A stretch of DNA of 64,000 nucleotides from Cyprinodon diabolis. Its lineage: Eukaryota; Chordata; Actinopteri; Cyprinodontiformes; Cyprinodontidae. Each line of letters starts with the position of its first letter. Position 1 is the first letter of the stretch. The position numbers and the translations under genes were made by a program. Location: contig JARPUW010000296.1 of the NCBI GenBank assembly GCA_030533445.1, positions 1-64,000 on the forward strand. The letters run 5' to 3'. The notes under the pieces are model-generated. The model did no database searches, had not been told where the DNA came from, and saw nothing but the letters and a program-made list of their open reading frames with translations. Of the stretch, positions 32,080 through 43,401 are shown in pieces.

Positions 32080-34570
32080 GCTCCAGCAGCTCAAGGTTCC
32101 AGCAGCTCAAGGCTCCAGATGCTCAAGGTTCCAGAAGCACCAGCAGCTCAAGGTTCCAGCAGCTCAAGGTTCCAGCAGCTGAAGGTTCGAGAAGCACCAG
32201 CAGCTCAAGGTTCCAGCAGCTCAAGGTTCCAGCAGCACCAGCAGCTCAAGGTTCCAGCAGCTCAGGGTTACAGCAGCTCAAGGCTCCAGAAGCTAGAGGT
32301 TCCAGAAGCTCAAGGTTCCAGCAGCTCAAGGTTCCAGAAGCACCAGCAGCTCAAGGCTGCAGCAGCTCAAGGTTCCAGCAGCTCAAGGTTCCAGAAGCAC
32401 CAGCAGCTCAAGGCTCCAGCAGCTCAAGGTTCCAGAAGCTCAAGGCTCCAGATGTTCAAGGTTCCAGATATACCAGCAGCTCAAGGTTCCAGAAGCTCAA
32501 GGGTCCAGCAGCTCAAGGCTCCAGATGCTCAAGGCTCCAGATGCTCAAAGTTCCAGCAGCTCAAGGTTCCAGCAGCTCAAGGTTCCAGCAGCTCAAGGTT
32601 CCAGCAGCTCAAGGTTCCAGAAGCACCAGCAGCTCAAGGCTCCAGCAGCTCAAGGTTCCAGAAGCTCAAGGCTCCAGATGCTCAAGGTTCCAGAACCACC
32701 AGCAGCTCAAGGTTCCAGCAGCTCAAGGTTCCAGAAGCACCAGCAGCTCAAGGTTCCAGCAGCTCAAGGTTCCAGAAGCACCAGCAGCTCAAGGTTCCAG
32801 CAGCTCAAGGTTCCAGATGCGCCAGCAGCTCAAGGCTCCAGCAGCTCAAGGTTCCAGAAGCTCAAGGCTCCAGATGCTTAAGGTTCCAGAAGCACCAGCA
32901 GCTCAAGGTTCCAGCAGCTCAAGGTTCCAGCAGCTCAAGGTTCCAGAAGCACCAGCAGCTCAAGGTTCCAGCAGCTCAAGGTTCCAGAAGCACCAGCAGC
33001 TCAAGGTTCCAGAAGCTCAAGGCTCCAGATGCTCAAGGTTCCAGAAGCACCAGCAGCTCAAGGTTCCAGCAGCTCAAGGTTCCAGAAGCACCAGCAGCTC
33101 AAGGTTCCAGCAGCTCAAGGTTCCAGCAGCACCAGCAGCTCAAGGTTCCAGCAGCTCAGGGTTCCAGAAGCACCAGCAGCTCAAGGCTGCAGCAGCTCAA
33201 GGTTCCAGCAGCTCAAGGTTCCAGAAGCACCAGCAGCTCAAGGCTCCAGCAGCTCAAGGTTCCAGAAGCTCAAGGCTCCAGATGCTCAAGGTTCCAGATG
33301 CACCAGCAGCTCAAGGTTCCAGAAGCTCAGGGTTCCAGCAGCTCAAGGTTCCAGCAGCTCAAGGTTCCAGCAGCTCAAGGTTCCAGAAGCACCAGCAGCT
33401 CAAGGCTCCAGCAGCTCAAGGTTCCAGCAGCTCAAGGTTCCAGAAGCACCAGCAACTCAAGGTTCCAGCAGCTCAAGGTTCCAGAAGCACCAGCAGCTCA
33501 AGGTTCCAGCAGCTCAAGGCTCCAGCAGCTCAGAGTTCCGGCAGCTCAAGACTCCAGCAGCTCAAGGTTCCAGAAGCACCAGCAGCTCAAGGTTCCAGAA
33601 GCTCAAGGCTCCAGATGCTCAAGGTTCCAGAAGCACCAGCAGCTCAAGGTTCCAGAAGCTCAAGGTTCCAGCAGCTGAAGGTTCCAGAAGCACCAGCAGC
33701 TCAAGGTTCCAGCAGCTCAAGGTTCCAGCAGCACCAGCAGCTCAAGGTTCCAGCAGCTCAGGGTTACAGCAGCTCAAGGCTCCAGAAGCTAGAGGTTCCA
33801 GAAGCTCAAGGTTCCAGCAGCTCAATGTTCCAGAAGCACCAGCAGCTCAAGGCTGCAGCAGCTCAAGGTTCCAGCAGCTCAAAGTTCCAGAAGCACCAGC
33901 AACTCAAGGCTCCAGCAGCTCAAGGTTCCAGAAGCTCAAGGCTCCAGATGCTCAAGGTTCCAGATGCACCAGCAGCTCAAGGTTCCAGCAGCTCAAGGTT
34001 CCAGAAGCACCAGCAGCTCAAGGTTCCAGCAGCTCAAGGTTCCAGAAGCACCAGCAGCTCAAGGTTCCAGAAGCTCAAGGCTCCAGATGCTCAAGGTTCC
34101 AGAAGCACCAGCAGCTCAAGGTTCCAGCAGCTCAAGGTTCCAGCAGCTCAAGGTTCCAGAAGCACCAGCAGCTCAAGGTTCCAGCAGCTCAAGGTTCCAG
34201 CAGCACCAGCAGCTCAAGGTTCCAGCAGCTCAGGGTTCCAGAAGCACCAGCAGCTCAAGGCTGCAGCAGCTCAAGGTTCCAGCAGCTCAAGGTTCCAGAA
34301 GCACCAGCAGCTCAAGGCTCCAGCAGCTCAAGGTTCCAGAAGCTCAAGGCTCCAGATGCTCAAGGTTCCAGATGCACCAGCAGCTCAAGGTTCCAGAAGC
34401 TCAAGGCTCCAGCAGCTCAAGGTTCCAGAAGCTCAAGGCTCCAGATGCTCAAGGTTCCAGAAGCACCAGCAGCTCAAGGTTCCAGCAGCTCAAGGTTCCA
34501 GCAGCTCAAGGTTCCAGAAGCACCAGCAGCTCAAGGTTCCAGCAGCTCAAGGTTCCAGAAGCACCAGCAG
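32080..34570 (+). repeat. Segment matching 27200-29705
   Basis: Second member of the 4,880-bp pair. It overlaps the beginning of superunit copy 2, so the start of copy 2 is itself related to the segment that follows copy 1. TTCGAGAAG also occurs near 3889 and 34877, and ATATACC near 4170, 30938 and 35159, which ties these segments to 3.9-4.4 kb. Confidence 0.8.
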
Positions 34571-37346
34571 CTCAAGGCTCCAGCAGCTCAAGGTTCCAGA
34601 AGCTCAAGGCTCCAGATGCTCAAGGTTCCAGATGCACCAGCAGCTCAAGGTTCCAGAAGCTCAAGGCTCCAGCAGCTCAAGGTTCCAGAAGCTCAAGGCT
34701 CCAGATGCTCAAGGTTCCAGAAGCACCAGCAGCTCAAGGTTCCAGCAGCTCAAGGTTCCAGCAGCTCAAGGCTCCAGCAGCTCAAGGTTCCAGCAGCTCA
34801 AGGCTCCAGATGCTCAAGGTTCCAGAAGCACCAGCAGCTCAAGGTTCCAGCAGCTCAAGGTTCCAGCAGCTGAAGGTTCGAGAAGCACCAGCAGCTCAAG
34901 GTTCCAGCAGCTCAAGGTTCCAGCAGCACCAGCAGCTCAAGGTTCCAGCAGCTCAGGGTTACAGCAGCTCAAGGCTCCAGAAGCTAGAGGTTCCAGAAGC
35001 TCAAGGTTCCAGCAGCTCAAGGTTCCAGAAGCACCAGCAGCTCAAGGCTGCAGCAGCTCAAGGTTCCAGCAGCTCAAGGTTCCAGAAGCACCAGCAGCTC
35101 AAGGCTCCAGCAGCTCAAGGTTCCAGAAGCTCAAGGCTCCAGATGTTCAAGGTTCCAGATATACCAGCAGCTCAAGGTTCCAGAAGCTCAAGGGTCCAGC
35201 AGCTCAAGGCTCCAGATGCTCAAGGCTCCAGATGCTCAAAGTTCCAGCAGCTCAAGGTTCCAGCAGCTCAAGGTTCCAGCAGCTCAAGGTTCCAGCAGCT
35301 CAAGGTTCCAGAAGCACCAGCAGCTCAAGGCTCCAGCAGCTCAAGGTTCCAGAAGCTCAAGGCTCCAGATGCTCAAGGTTCCAGAACCACCAGCAGCTCA
35401 AGGTTCCAGCAGCTCAAGGTTCCAGAAGCACCAGCAGCTCAAGGTTCCAGCAGCTCAAGGTTCCAGAAGCACCAGCAGCTCAAGGTTCCAGCAGCTCAAG
35501 GTTCCAGAAGCGCCAGCAGCTCAAGGCTCCAGCAGCTCAAGGTTCCAGAAGCTCAAGGCTCCAGATGCTCAAGGTTCCAGAAGCACCAGCAGCTCAAGGT
35601 TCCAGCAGCTCAAGGTTCCAGCAGCTCAAGGTTCCAGAAGCACCAGCAGCTCAAGGTTCCAGCAGCTCAAGCTTCCAGAAGCACCAGCAGCTCAAGGTTC
35701 CAGAAGCTCAAGGCTCCAGATGCTCAAGGTTCCAGAAGCACCAGCAGCTCAAGGTTCCAGCAGCTCAAGGTTCCAGCAGCTCAAGGTTCCAGAAGCACCA
35801 GCAGCTCAAGGTTCCAGCAGCTCAAGGATCCAGCAGCACCAGCAGCTCAAGGTTCCAGCAGCTCAGGGTTCCAGAAGCACCAGCAGCTCAAGGCTGCAGC
35901 AGCTCAAGGTTCCAGCAGCTCAAGGTTCCAGAAGCACCAGCAGCTCAAGGCTCCAGCAGCTCAAGGTTCCAGAAGCTCAAGGCTCCAGATGCTCAAGGTT
36001 CCAGATGCACCAGCAGCTCAAGGTTCCAGAAGCTCAGGGTTCCAGCAGCTCAAGGTTCCAGCAGCTCAAGGTTCCAGCAGCTCAAGGTTCCAGAAGCACC
36101 AGCAGCTCAAGGCTCCAGCAGCTCAAGGTTCCAGCAGCTCAAGGTTCCAGAAGCACCAGCAACTCAAGGTTCCAGCAGCTCAAGGTTCCAGAAGCACCAG
36201 CAGCTCAAGGTTCCAGCAGCTCAAGGCTCCAGCAGCTCAGAGTTCCGGCAGCTCAAGGCTCCAGCAGCTCAAGGTTCCAGAAGCACCAGCAGCTCAAGGT
36301 TCCAGAAGCTCAAGGCTCCAGATGCTCAAGGTTCCAGAAGCACCAGCAGCTCAAGGTTCCAGCAGCTCAAGGTTCCAGCAGCTGAAGGTTCCAGAAGCAC
36401 CAGCAGCTCAAGGTTCCAGCAGCTCAAGGTTCCAGCAGCACCAGCAGCTCAAGGTTCCAGCAGCTCAGGGTTACAGCAGCTCAAGGCTCCAGAAGCTAGA
36501 GGTTCCAGAAGCTCAAGGTTCCAGCAGCTCAATGTTCCAGAAGCACCAGCAGCTCAAGGCTGCAGCAGCTCAAGGTTCCAGCAGCTCAAAGTTCCAGAAG
36601 CACCAGCAACTCAAGGCTCCAGCAGCTCAAGGTTCCAGAAGCTCAAGGCTCCAGATGCTCAAGATTCCAGATGCACCAGCAGCTCAAGGTTCCAGAAGCT
36701 CAAGGTTCCAGCAGCTCAAGGCTCCAGATGCTCAAGGCTCCAGATGCTCAAATTTCCAGCAGCTCAATGTTCCAGCAGCTCAAGGTTCCAGCAGCTCAAG
36801 GTTCCAGCAGCTCAAGGTTCCAGAAGCACCAGCAGCTCAAGGTTCCAGCAGCTCAGGGTAACAGCAGCTCAAGGCTCCAGAAGCTAGAGGTTCCAGAAGC
36901 TCAAGGTTCCAGCAGCTCAATGTTCCAGAAGCACCAGCAGCTCAAGGCTGCAGCAGCTCAAGGTTCCAGCAGCTCAAAGTTCCAGAAGCACCAGCAGCTC
37001 AAGGCTCCAGCAGCTCAAGGTTCCAGAAGCTCAAGGCTCCAGATGCTCAAGGTTCCAGATGCACCAGCAGCTCAAGGTTCCAGAAGCTCAAGGTTCCAGC
37101 AGCTCAAGGCTCCAGATGCTCAAGGCTCCAGATGCTCAAAGTTCCAGCAGCTCAATGTTCCAGCAGCTCAAGGTTCCAGCAGCTCAAGGTTCCAGCAGCT
37201 CAAGGTTCCAGAAGCACCAGCAGCTCAAGGCTCCAGCAGCTCAAGGTTCCAGAAGCTCAAGGCTCCAGATGCTCAAGGTTCCAGAACCACCAGCAGCTCA
37301 AGGTTCCAGCAGCTCAAGGTTCCAGAAGCACCTTCAGCTCAAGGTT

Positions 37347-38420
37347 CCAGCAGATCAAGGTTCCAGAAGCACCAGCAGCTCAAGGTTCCAGCAGCTCAAG
37401 GTTCCAGCAGCTCAAGGTTCCAGAAGCGCCAGCAGCTCAAGGCTCCAGCAGCCCAAGGTTCCAGAAGCTCAAGGCTCCAGATTCTCAAGGTTCCAGAAGC
37501 ACCAGCAGCTCAAGGTTCCAGCAGCTCAAAGTTCCAGCAGCTCAAGGTTCCAGAAAGACCAGCAGCTCAAGGTTCCAGTAGCTCAAGGCTCCACATGCTC
37601 AAGGTTCCAGAAGAACCAGCAGCTCAAGGTTCCAGCAGCTCAAGGTTCCAGAAGCTCAAGGCTCCAGATGCTCAAGGTTCCAGAAGCACCAGCAGCTCAA
37701 GGTTCCAGCAGCTCAAGGTTCCAGAAGCACCAGCAGCTCAAGGTTCCAGAAGCTCAAGGCTCCAGATGCTCAAGGTTCCAGAAGCACCAGCAGCTCAAGG
37801 TTCCAGCAGCTCAAGGTTCCAGCAGCTCAAGGTTCCAGATGCTCAAGGTTCCAGATGCACCAGCAGCTCAAGGTTCCAGAAGCTCAAGGGTCCAGCAGCT
37901 CAAGGCTCCAGATGCTCAAGGCTCCAGATGCTCAAAGTTCCAGCAGCTCAAGGTTCCAGCAGCTCAAGGTTCCAGCAGCTCAAGGTTCCAGAAGCACCAG
38001 CAGCTCAAGGCTCCAGCAGCTCAAGGTTCCAGAAGCTATAGGCTCCAGATGCTCAAGGTTCCAGAACCACCAGCAGCTCAAGGTTCCAGCAGCTCAAGGT
38101 TCCAGAAGCACCAGCAGCTCAAGGTTCCAGCAGCTCAAGGTTCCAGAAGCACCAGCAGCTCAAGGTTCCAGCAGCTCAAGGCTCTAGCAGCTCAAGGTTC
38201 CAGAAGCACCAGCAGCTCAAGGTTCCAGAAGCTCAAGGCTCCAGATGCTCAAGGTTCCTGAAGCACCAGCAGCTCAAGGTTCCAGCAGCTCAAGGTTCCA
38301 GAAGCACCAGCAGCTCAAGGTTCCAGCAGCTCAAGGTTCCAGAAGCACCAGCAGCTCAAGGTTCCAGCAGCTCAAGGTTCCAGAAGCGCCAGCAGCTCAA
38401 GGCTCCAGCCGCTCAAGGTT
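37347..38420 (+). repeat. Cassette 8, beta subfamily (superunit copy of cassette 2)
   Basis: Every landmark of cassette 2 is repeated at offset 30,988 (stops 37581, 38041, 38187, 38261), with CCTTCAGCTC near 37331. It marks the matching position in superunit copy 2. Confidence 0.88.
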
Positions 38421-38684
38421 CCAGAAGCTCAAGGCTCCAGATGCTCAAGGTTCCAGAAGCACCAGCAGCTCAAGGTTCCAGCAGCTCAAGGTTCCAGCAG
38501 CTCAAGGTTCCAGAAGCACCAGCAGCTCAAGGTTCCAGCAGCTCAAGGTTCCAGAAGCACCAGCAGCTCAAGGTTCCAGCAGCTCAAGGTTCCAGAAGCT
38601 CAAGGCTCCAGATGCTCAAGGTTCCAGAAGCACCAGCAGCTCAAGGTTCCAGAAGCTCAAGGTTCCAGCAGCTCAAGGCTCCAG

Positions 38685-40148
38685 ATGCTCAAGGCTCCAG
38701 AAGCACCAGCAGCTCAAGGTTCCAGAAGCTCGAGGCTCCAGATGCTCAAGGTTCCAGAAGCACCAGCAGCTCAAGGTTCCAGCAGCTCAAGGTTCCAGCA
38801 GCTCAAGGTTCCAGAAGCACCAGCAGCTCAAGGTTCCAGCAGCTCAAGGTTCCAGCAGCACCAGCAGCTCAAGGTTCCAGCAGCTCAGGGTTCCAGAAGC
38901 ACCAGCAGCTCAAGGCTGCAGCAGCTCAAGGTTCCAGAAGCTCAAGGTTCCAGAAGCACCAGCAGCTCAAGGTTCCAGAAGCTCAAGGCTCCAGAAGCTC
39001 AAGGTTCCAGAAGCACCAGCAGCTCAAGGTTCCAGCAGCTCAAGGTTCCAGAAGCTCAAGGCTCCAGATGCTCAAGGTTCCAGAAGCACCAGCAGCTCAA
39101 GGTTCCAGCAGCTCAAGGTTCCAGCAGCTCAAGGTTCCAGAAGCACCAGCAGCTCAAGGTTCCAGAAGCTCAAGGCTCCAGATGCTCAAGGTTCCAGAAG
39201 CACCAGCAGCTCAAGGTTCCAGCAGCTCAAGGTTCCAGAAGCACCAGCAGCTCAAGGTTCTAGCAGCTCAAGGTTCAAGCAGCTCAAAGTTCCAGAAGCA
39301 CCAGCAGCTAAAGGCTCCAGCAGCTCAAGGTTCCAGAAGCTCAAGGCTCCAGATGCTCAAGGTTCCAGATGCACCAGCAGCTCAAGGTTCCAGAAGCTCA
39401 AGGTTCCAGCAGCTCAAGGCTCCAGATGCTCAAGGCTCCAGAAGCACCAGCAGCTCAAGGTTCCAGAAGCTCAAGGCTCCAGATGCTCAAGGTTCCAGAA
39501 GCACCAGCAGCTCAAGGTTCCAGCAGCTCAAGGTTCCAGCAGCTCAAGGTTCCAGAAGCACCAGCAGCTCAAGGTTCCAGCAGCTCAAGGTTCCAGCAGC
39601 ACCAGCAGCTCAAGGTTCCAGCAGCTCAGGGTTCCAGAAGCACCAGCAGCTCAAGGCTGCAGCAGCTCAAGGTTCCAGCAGCTCAAGGTTCCAGAAGCAC
39701 CAGCAGCTCAAGGCTCCAGCAGCTCAAGGTTCCAGAAGCTCAAGGCTCCAGATGCTCAAGGTTCCAGATGCACCAGCAGCTCAAGGTTCCAGAAGCTCAG
39801 GGTTCCAGCAGCTCAAGGTTCCAGCAGCTCAAGGTTCCAGCAGCTCAAGGTTCCAGAAGCACCAGCAGCTCAAGGCTCCAGCAGCTCAAGGTTCCAGCAG
39901 CTCAAGGTTCCAGAAGCACCAGCAACTCAAGGTTCCAGCAGCTCAAGGTTCCAGAAGCACCAGCAGCTCAAGGTTCCAGCAGCTCAAGGCTCCAGCAGCT
40001 CAGAGTTCCGGCAGCTCAAGGCTCCAGCAGCTCAAGGTTCCAGAAGCACCAGCAGCTCAAGGTTCCAGAAGCTCAAGGCTCCAGATGCTCAAGGTTCCAG
40101 AAGCACCAGCAGCTCAAGGTTCCAGCAGCTCAAGGTTCCAGCAGCTGA
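38685..40148 (+). repeat. 1,464-bp module, copy 5 (after beta cassette 8)
   Basis: Repeats module copy 1 at offset 30,988: CTCGAG near 38729, TTCTAGC stop 39263, CTGAAGG stop 40148. Confidence 0.86.
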
Positions 40149-42327
40149 AGGTTCCAGAAGCACCAGCAGCTCAAGGTTCCAGCAGCTCAAGGTTCCAGCA
40201 GCACCAGCAGCTCAAGGTTCCAGCAGCTCAGGGTTACAGCAGCTCAAGGCTCCAGAAGCTAGAGGTTCCAGAAGCTCAAGGTTCCAGCAGCTCAATGTTC
40301 CAGAAGCACCAGCAGCTCAAGGCTGCAGCAGCTCAAGGTTCCAGCAGCTCAAGGTTCCAGAAGCACCAGCAGCTCAAGGCTCCAGCAGCTCAAGGTTCCA
40401 GAAGCTCAAGGCTCCAGATGCTCAAGGTTCCAGATGCACCAGCAGCTCAAGGTTCCAGAAGCTCAGGGTTCCAGCAGCTCAAGGTTCCAGCAGCTCAAGG
40501 TTCCAGCAGCTCAAGGTTCCAGAAGCACCAGCAGCTCAAGGCTCCAGCAGCTCAAGGTTCCAGCAGCTCAAGGTTCCAGAAGCACCAGCAACTCAAGGTT
40601 CCAGCAGCTCAAGGTTCCAGAAGCACCAGCAGCTCAAGGTTCCAGCAGCTCAAGGCTCCAGCAGCTCAGAGTTCCGGCAGCTCAAGGCTCCAGCAGCTCA
40701 AGGTTCCAGAAGCACCAGCAGCTCAAGGTTCCAGCAGCTCAAGGTTCCAGCAGCACCAGCAGCTCAAGGTTCCAGCAGCTCAGGGTTACAGCAGCTCAAG
40801 GCTCCAGAAGCTAGAGGTTCCAGAAGCTCAAGGTTCCAGCAGCTCAATGTTCCAGAAGCACCAGCAGCTCAAGGCTGCAGCAGCTCAAGGTTCCAGCAGC
40901 TCAAAGTTCCAGATGCACCAGCAGCTCAAGGTTCCAGAAGCTCAAGGTTCCAGCAGCTCAAGGCTCCAGATGCTCAAGGCTCCAGATGCTCAAAGTTCCA
41001 GCAGCTCAATGTTCCAGCAGCTCAAGGTTCCAGCAGCTCAAGGTTCCAGCAGCTCAAGGTTCCAGATGCTCAAGGTTCCAGATGCACCAGCAGCTCAAGG
41101 TTCCAGAAGCTCAAGGGTCCAGCAGCTCAAGGCTCCAGATGCTCAAGGCTCCAGATGCTCAAAGTTCCAGCAGCTCAAGGTTCCAGCAGCTCAAGGTTCC
41201 AGCAGCTCAAGGTTCCAGAAGCACCAGCAGCTCAAGGCTCCAGCAGCTCAAGGTTCCAGAAGCTATAGGCTCCAGATGCTCAAGGTTCCAGAACCACCAG
41301 AAGCTCAAGGTTCCAGCAGCTCAAGGTTCCAGAAGCACCAGCAGCTCAAGGTTCCAGCAGCTCAAGGTTCCAGAAGCACCAGCAACTCAAGGTTCCAGCA
41401 GCTCAAGGTTCCAGAAGCACCAGCAGCTCAAGGTTCCAGCAGCTCAAGGCTCCAGCAGCTCAGAGTTCCGGCAGCTCAAGGCTCCAGCAGCTCAAGGTTC
41501 CAGAAGCACCAGCAGCTCAAGGTTCCAGAAGCTCAAGGCTCCAGATGCTCAAGGTTCCAGAAGCACCAGCAGCTCAAGGTTCCAGCAGCTCAAGGTTCCA
41601 GCAGCTGAAGGTTCCAGAAGCACCAGCAGCTCAAGGTTCCAGCAGCTCAAGGTTCCAGCAGCACCAGCAGCTCAAGGTTCCAGCAGCTCAGGGTTACAGC
41701 AGCTCAAGGCTCCAGAAGCTAGAGGTTCCAGAAGCTCAAGGTTCCAGCAGCTCAATGTTCCAGAAGCACCAGCAGCTCAAGGCTGCAGCAGCTCAAGGTT
41801 CCAGCAGCTCAAAGTTCCAGAAGCACCAGCAACTCAAGGCTCCAGCAGCTCAAGGTTCCAGAAGCTCAAGGCTCCAGATGCTCAAGGTTCCAGATGCACC
41901 AGCAGCTCAAGGTTCCAGAAGCTCAAGGTTCCAGCAGCTCAAGGCTCCAGATGCTCAAGGCTCCAGATGCTCAAAGTTCCAGCAGCTCAATGTTCCAGCA
42001 GCTCAAGGTTCCAGCAGCTCAAGGTTCCAGCAGCTCAAGGTTCCAGAAGCACCAGCAGCTCAAGGTTCCAGCAGCTCAGGGTTACAGCAGCTCAAGGCTC
42101 CAGAAGCTAGAGGTTCCAGAAGCTCAAGGTTCCAGCAGCTCAATGTTCCAGAAGCACCAGCAGCTCAAGGCTGCAGCAGCTCAAGGTTCCAGCAGCTCAA
42201 AGTTCCAGAAGCACCAGCAGCTCAAGGCTCCAGCAGCTCAAGGTTCCAGAAGCTCAAGGCTCCAGAACCACCAGCAGCTCAAGGTTCCAGCAGCTCAAGG
42301 TTCCAGAAGCACCAGCAGCTCAAGGTT

Positions 42328-43401
42328 CCAGCAGATCAAGGTTCCAGAAGCACCAGCAGCTCAAGGTTCCAGCAGCTCAAGGTTCCAGCAGCTCAAGGTT
42401 CCAGAAGCGCCAGCAGCTCAAGGCTCCAGCAGCCCAAGGTTCCAGAAGCTCAAGGCTCCAGATTCTCAAGGTTCCAGAAGCACCAGCAGCTCAAGGTTCC
42501 AGCAGCTCAAAGTTCCAGCAGCTCAAGGTTCCAGAAAGACCAGCAGCTCAAGGTTCCAGTAGCTCAAGGCTCCACATGCTCAAGGTTCCAGAAGCACCAG
42601 CAGCTCAAGGTTCCAGCAGCTCAAGGTTCCAGAAGCTCAAGGCTCCAGATGCTCAAGGTTCCAGAAGCACCAGCAGCTCAAGGTTCCAGCAGCTCAAGGT
42701 TCCAGAAGCACCAGCAGCTCAAGGTTCCAGAAGCTCAAGGCTCCAGATGCTCAAGGTTCCAGAAGCACCAGCAGCTCAAGGTTCCAGCAGCTCAAGGTTC
42801 CAGCAGCTCAAGGTTCCAGATGCTCAAGGTTCCAGATGCACCAGCAGCTCAAGGTTCCAGAAACTCAAGGGTCCAGCAGCTCAAGGCTCCAGATGCTCAA
42901 GGCTCCAGATGCTCAAAGTTCCAGCAGCTCAAGGTTCCAGCAGCTCAAGGTTCCAGCAGCTCAAGGTTCCAGAAGCACCAGCAGCTCAAGGCTCCAGCAG
43001 CTCAAGGTTCCAGAAGCTATAGGCTCCAGATGCTCAAGGTTCCAGAAGCACCAGCAGCTCAAGGTTCCAGCAGCTCAAGGTTCCAGAAGCACCAGCAGCT
43101 CAAGGTTCCAGCAGCTCAAGGTTCCAGAAGCACCAGCAGCTCAAGGTTCCAGCAGCTCAAGGCTCTAGCAGCTCAAGGTTCCAGAAGCACCAGCAGCTCA
43201 AGGTTCCAGAAGCTCAAGGCTCCAGATGCTCAAGGTTCCTGAAGCACCAGCAGCTCAAGGTTCCAGCAGCTCAAGGTTCCAGAAGCACCAGCAGCTCAAG
43301 GTTCCAGCAGCTCAAGGTTCCAGAAGCACCAGCAGCTCAAGGTTCCAGCAGCTCAAGGTTCCAGAAGCGCCAGCAGCTCAAGGCTCCAGCCGCTCAAGGT
43401 T
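42328..43401 (+). repeat. Cassette 9, alpha subfamily (superunit copy of cassette 3)
   Basis: Stops 42562, 43022, 43168 and 43242 repeat cassette 3 at offset 30,988. The alpha state is shown by GAAACTC near 42860. Confidence 0.88.

Larger units (their letters stand above)
24847..33678 (+). other. Longest plus-strand open frame, judged non-coding
   Basis: The stretch reads as 2,943 codons without a stop and cycles the residues PAAQG, SSSSRF and QQLKV with a 16-residue base period. I do not call it a gene. The other two plus frames through it are also largely open. The ATG is simply an ATG-type unit, and the stop is a CTGAAGG variant unit. The AAGG six bases before the ATG is part of every unit, so it is not evidence of a ribosome site. 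There is no signal peptide, domain, intron boundary or codon-position bias that I can see. A low-complexity Ser/Gln/Ala-rich protein cannot be formally excluded from sequence alone. Confidence 0.8.
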
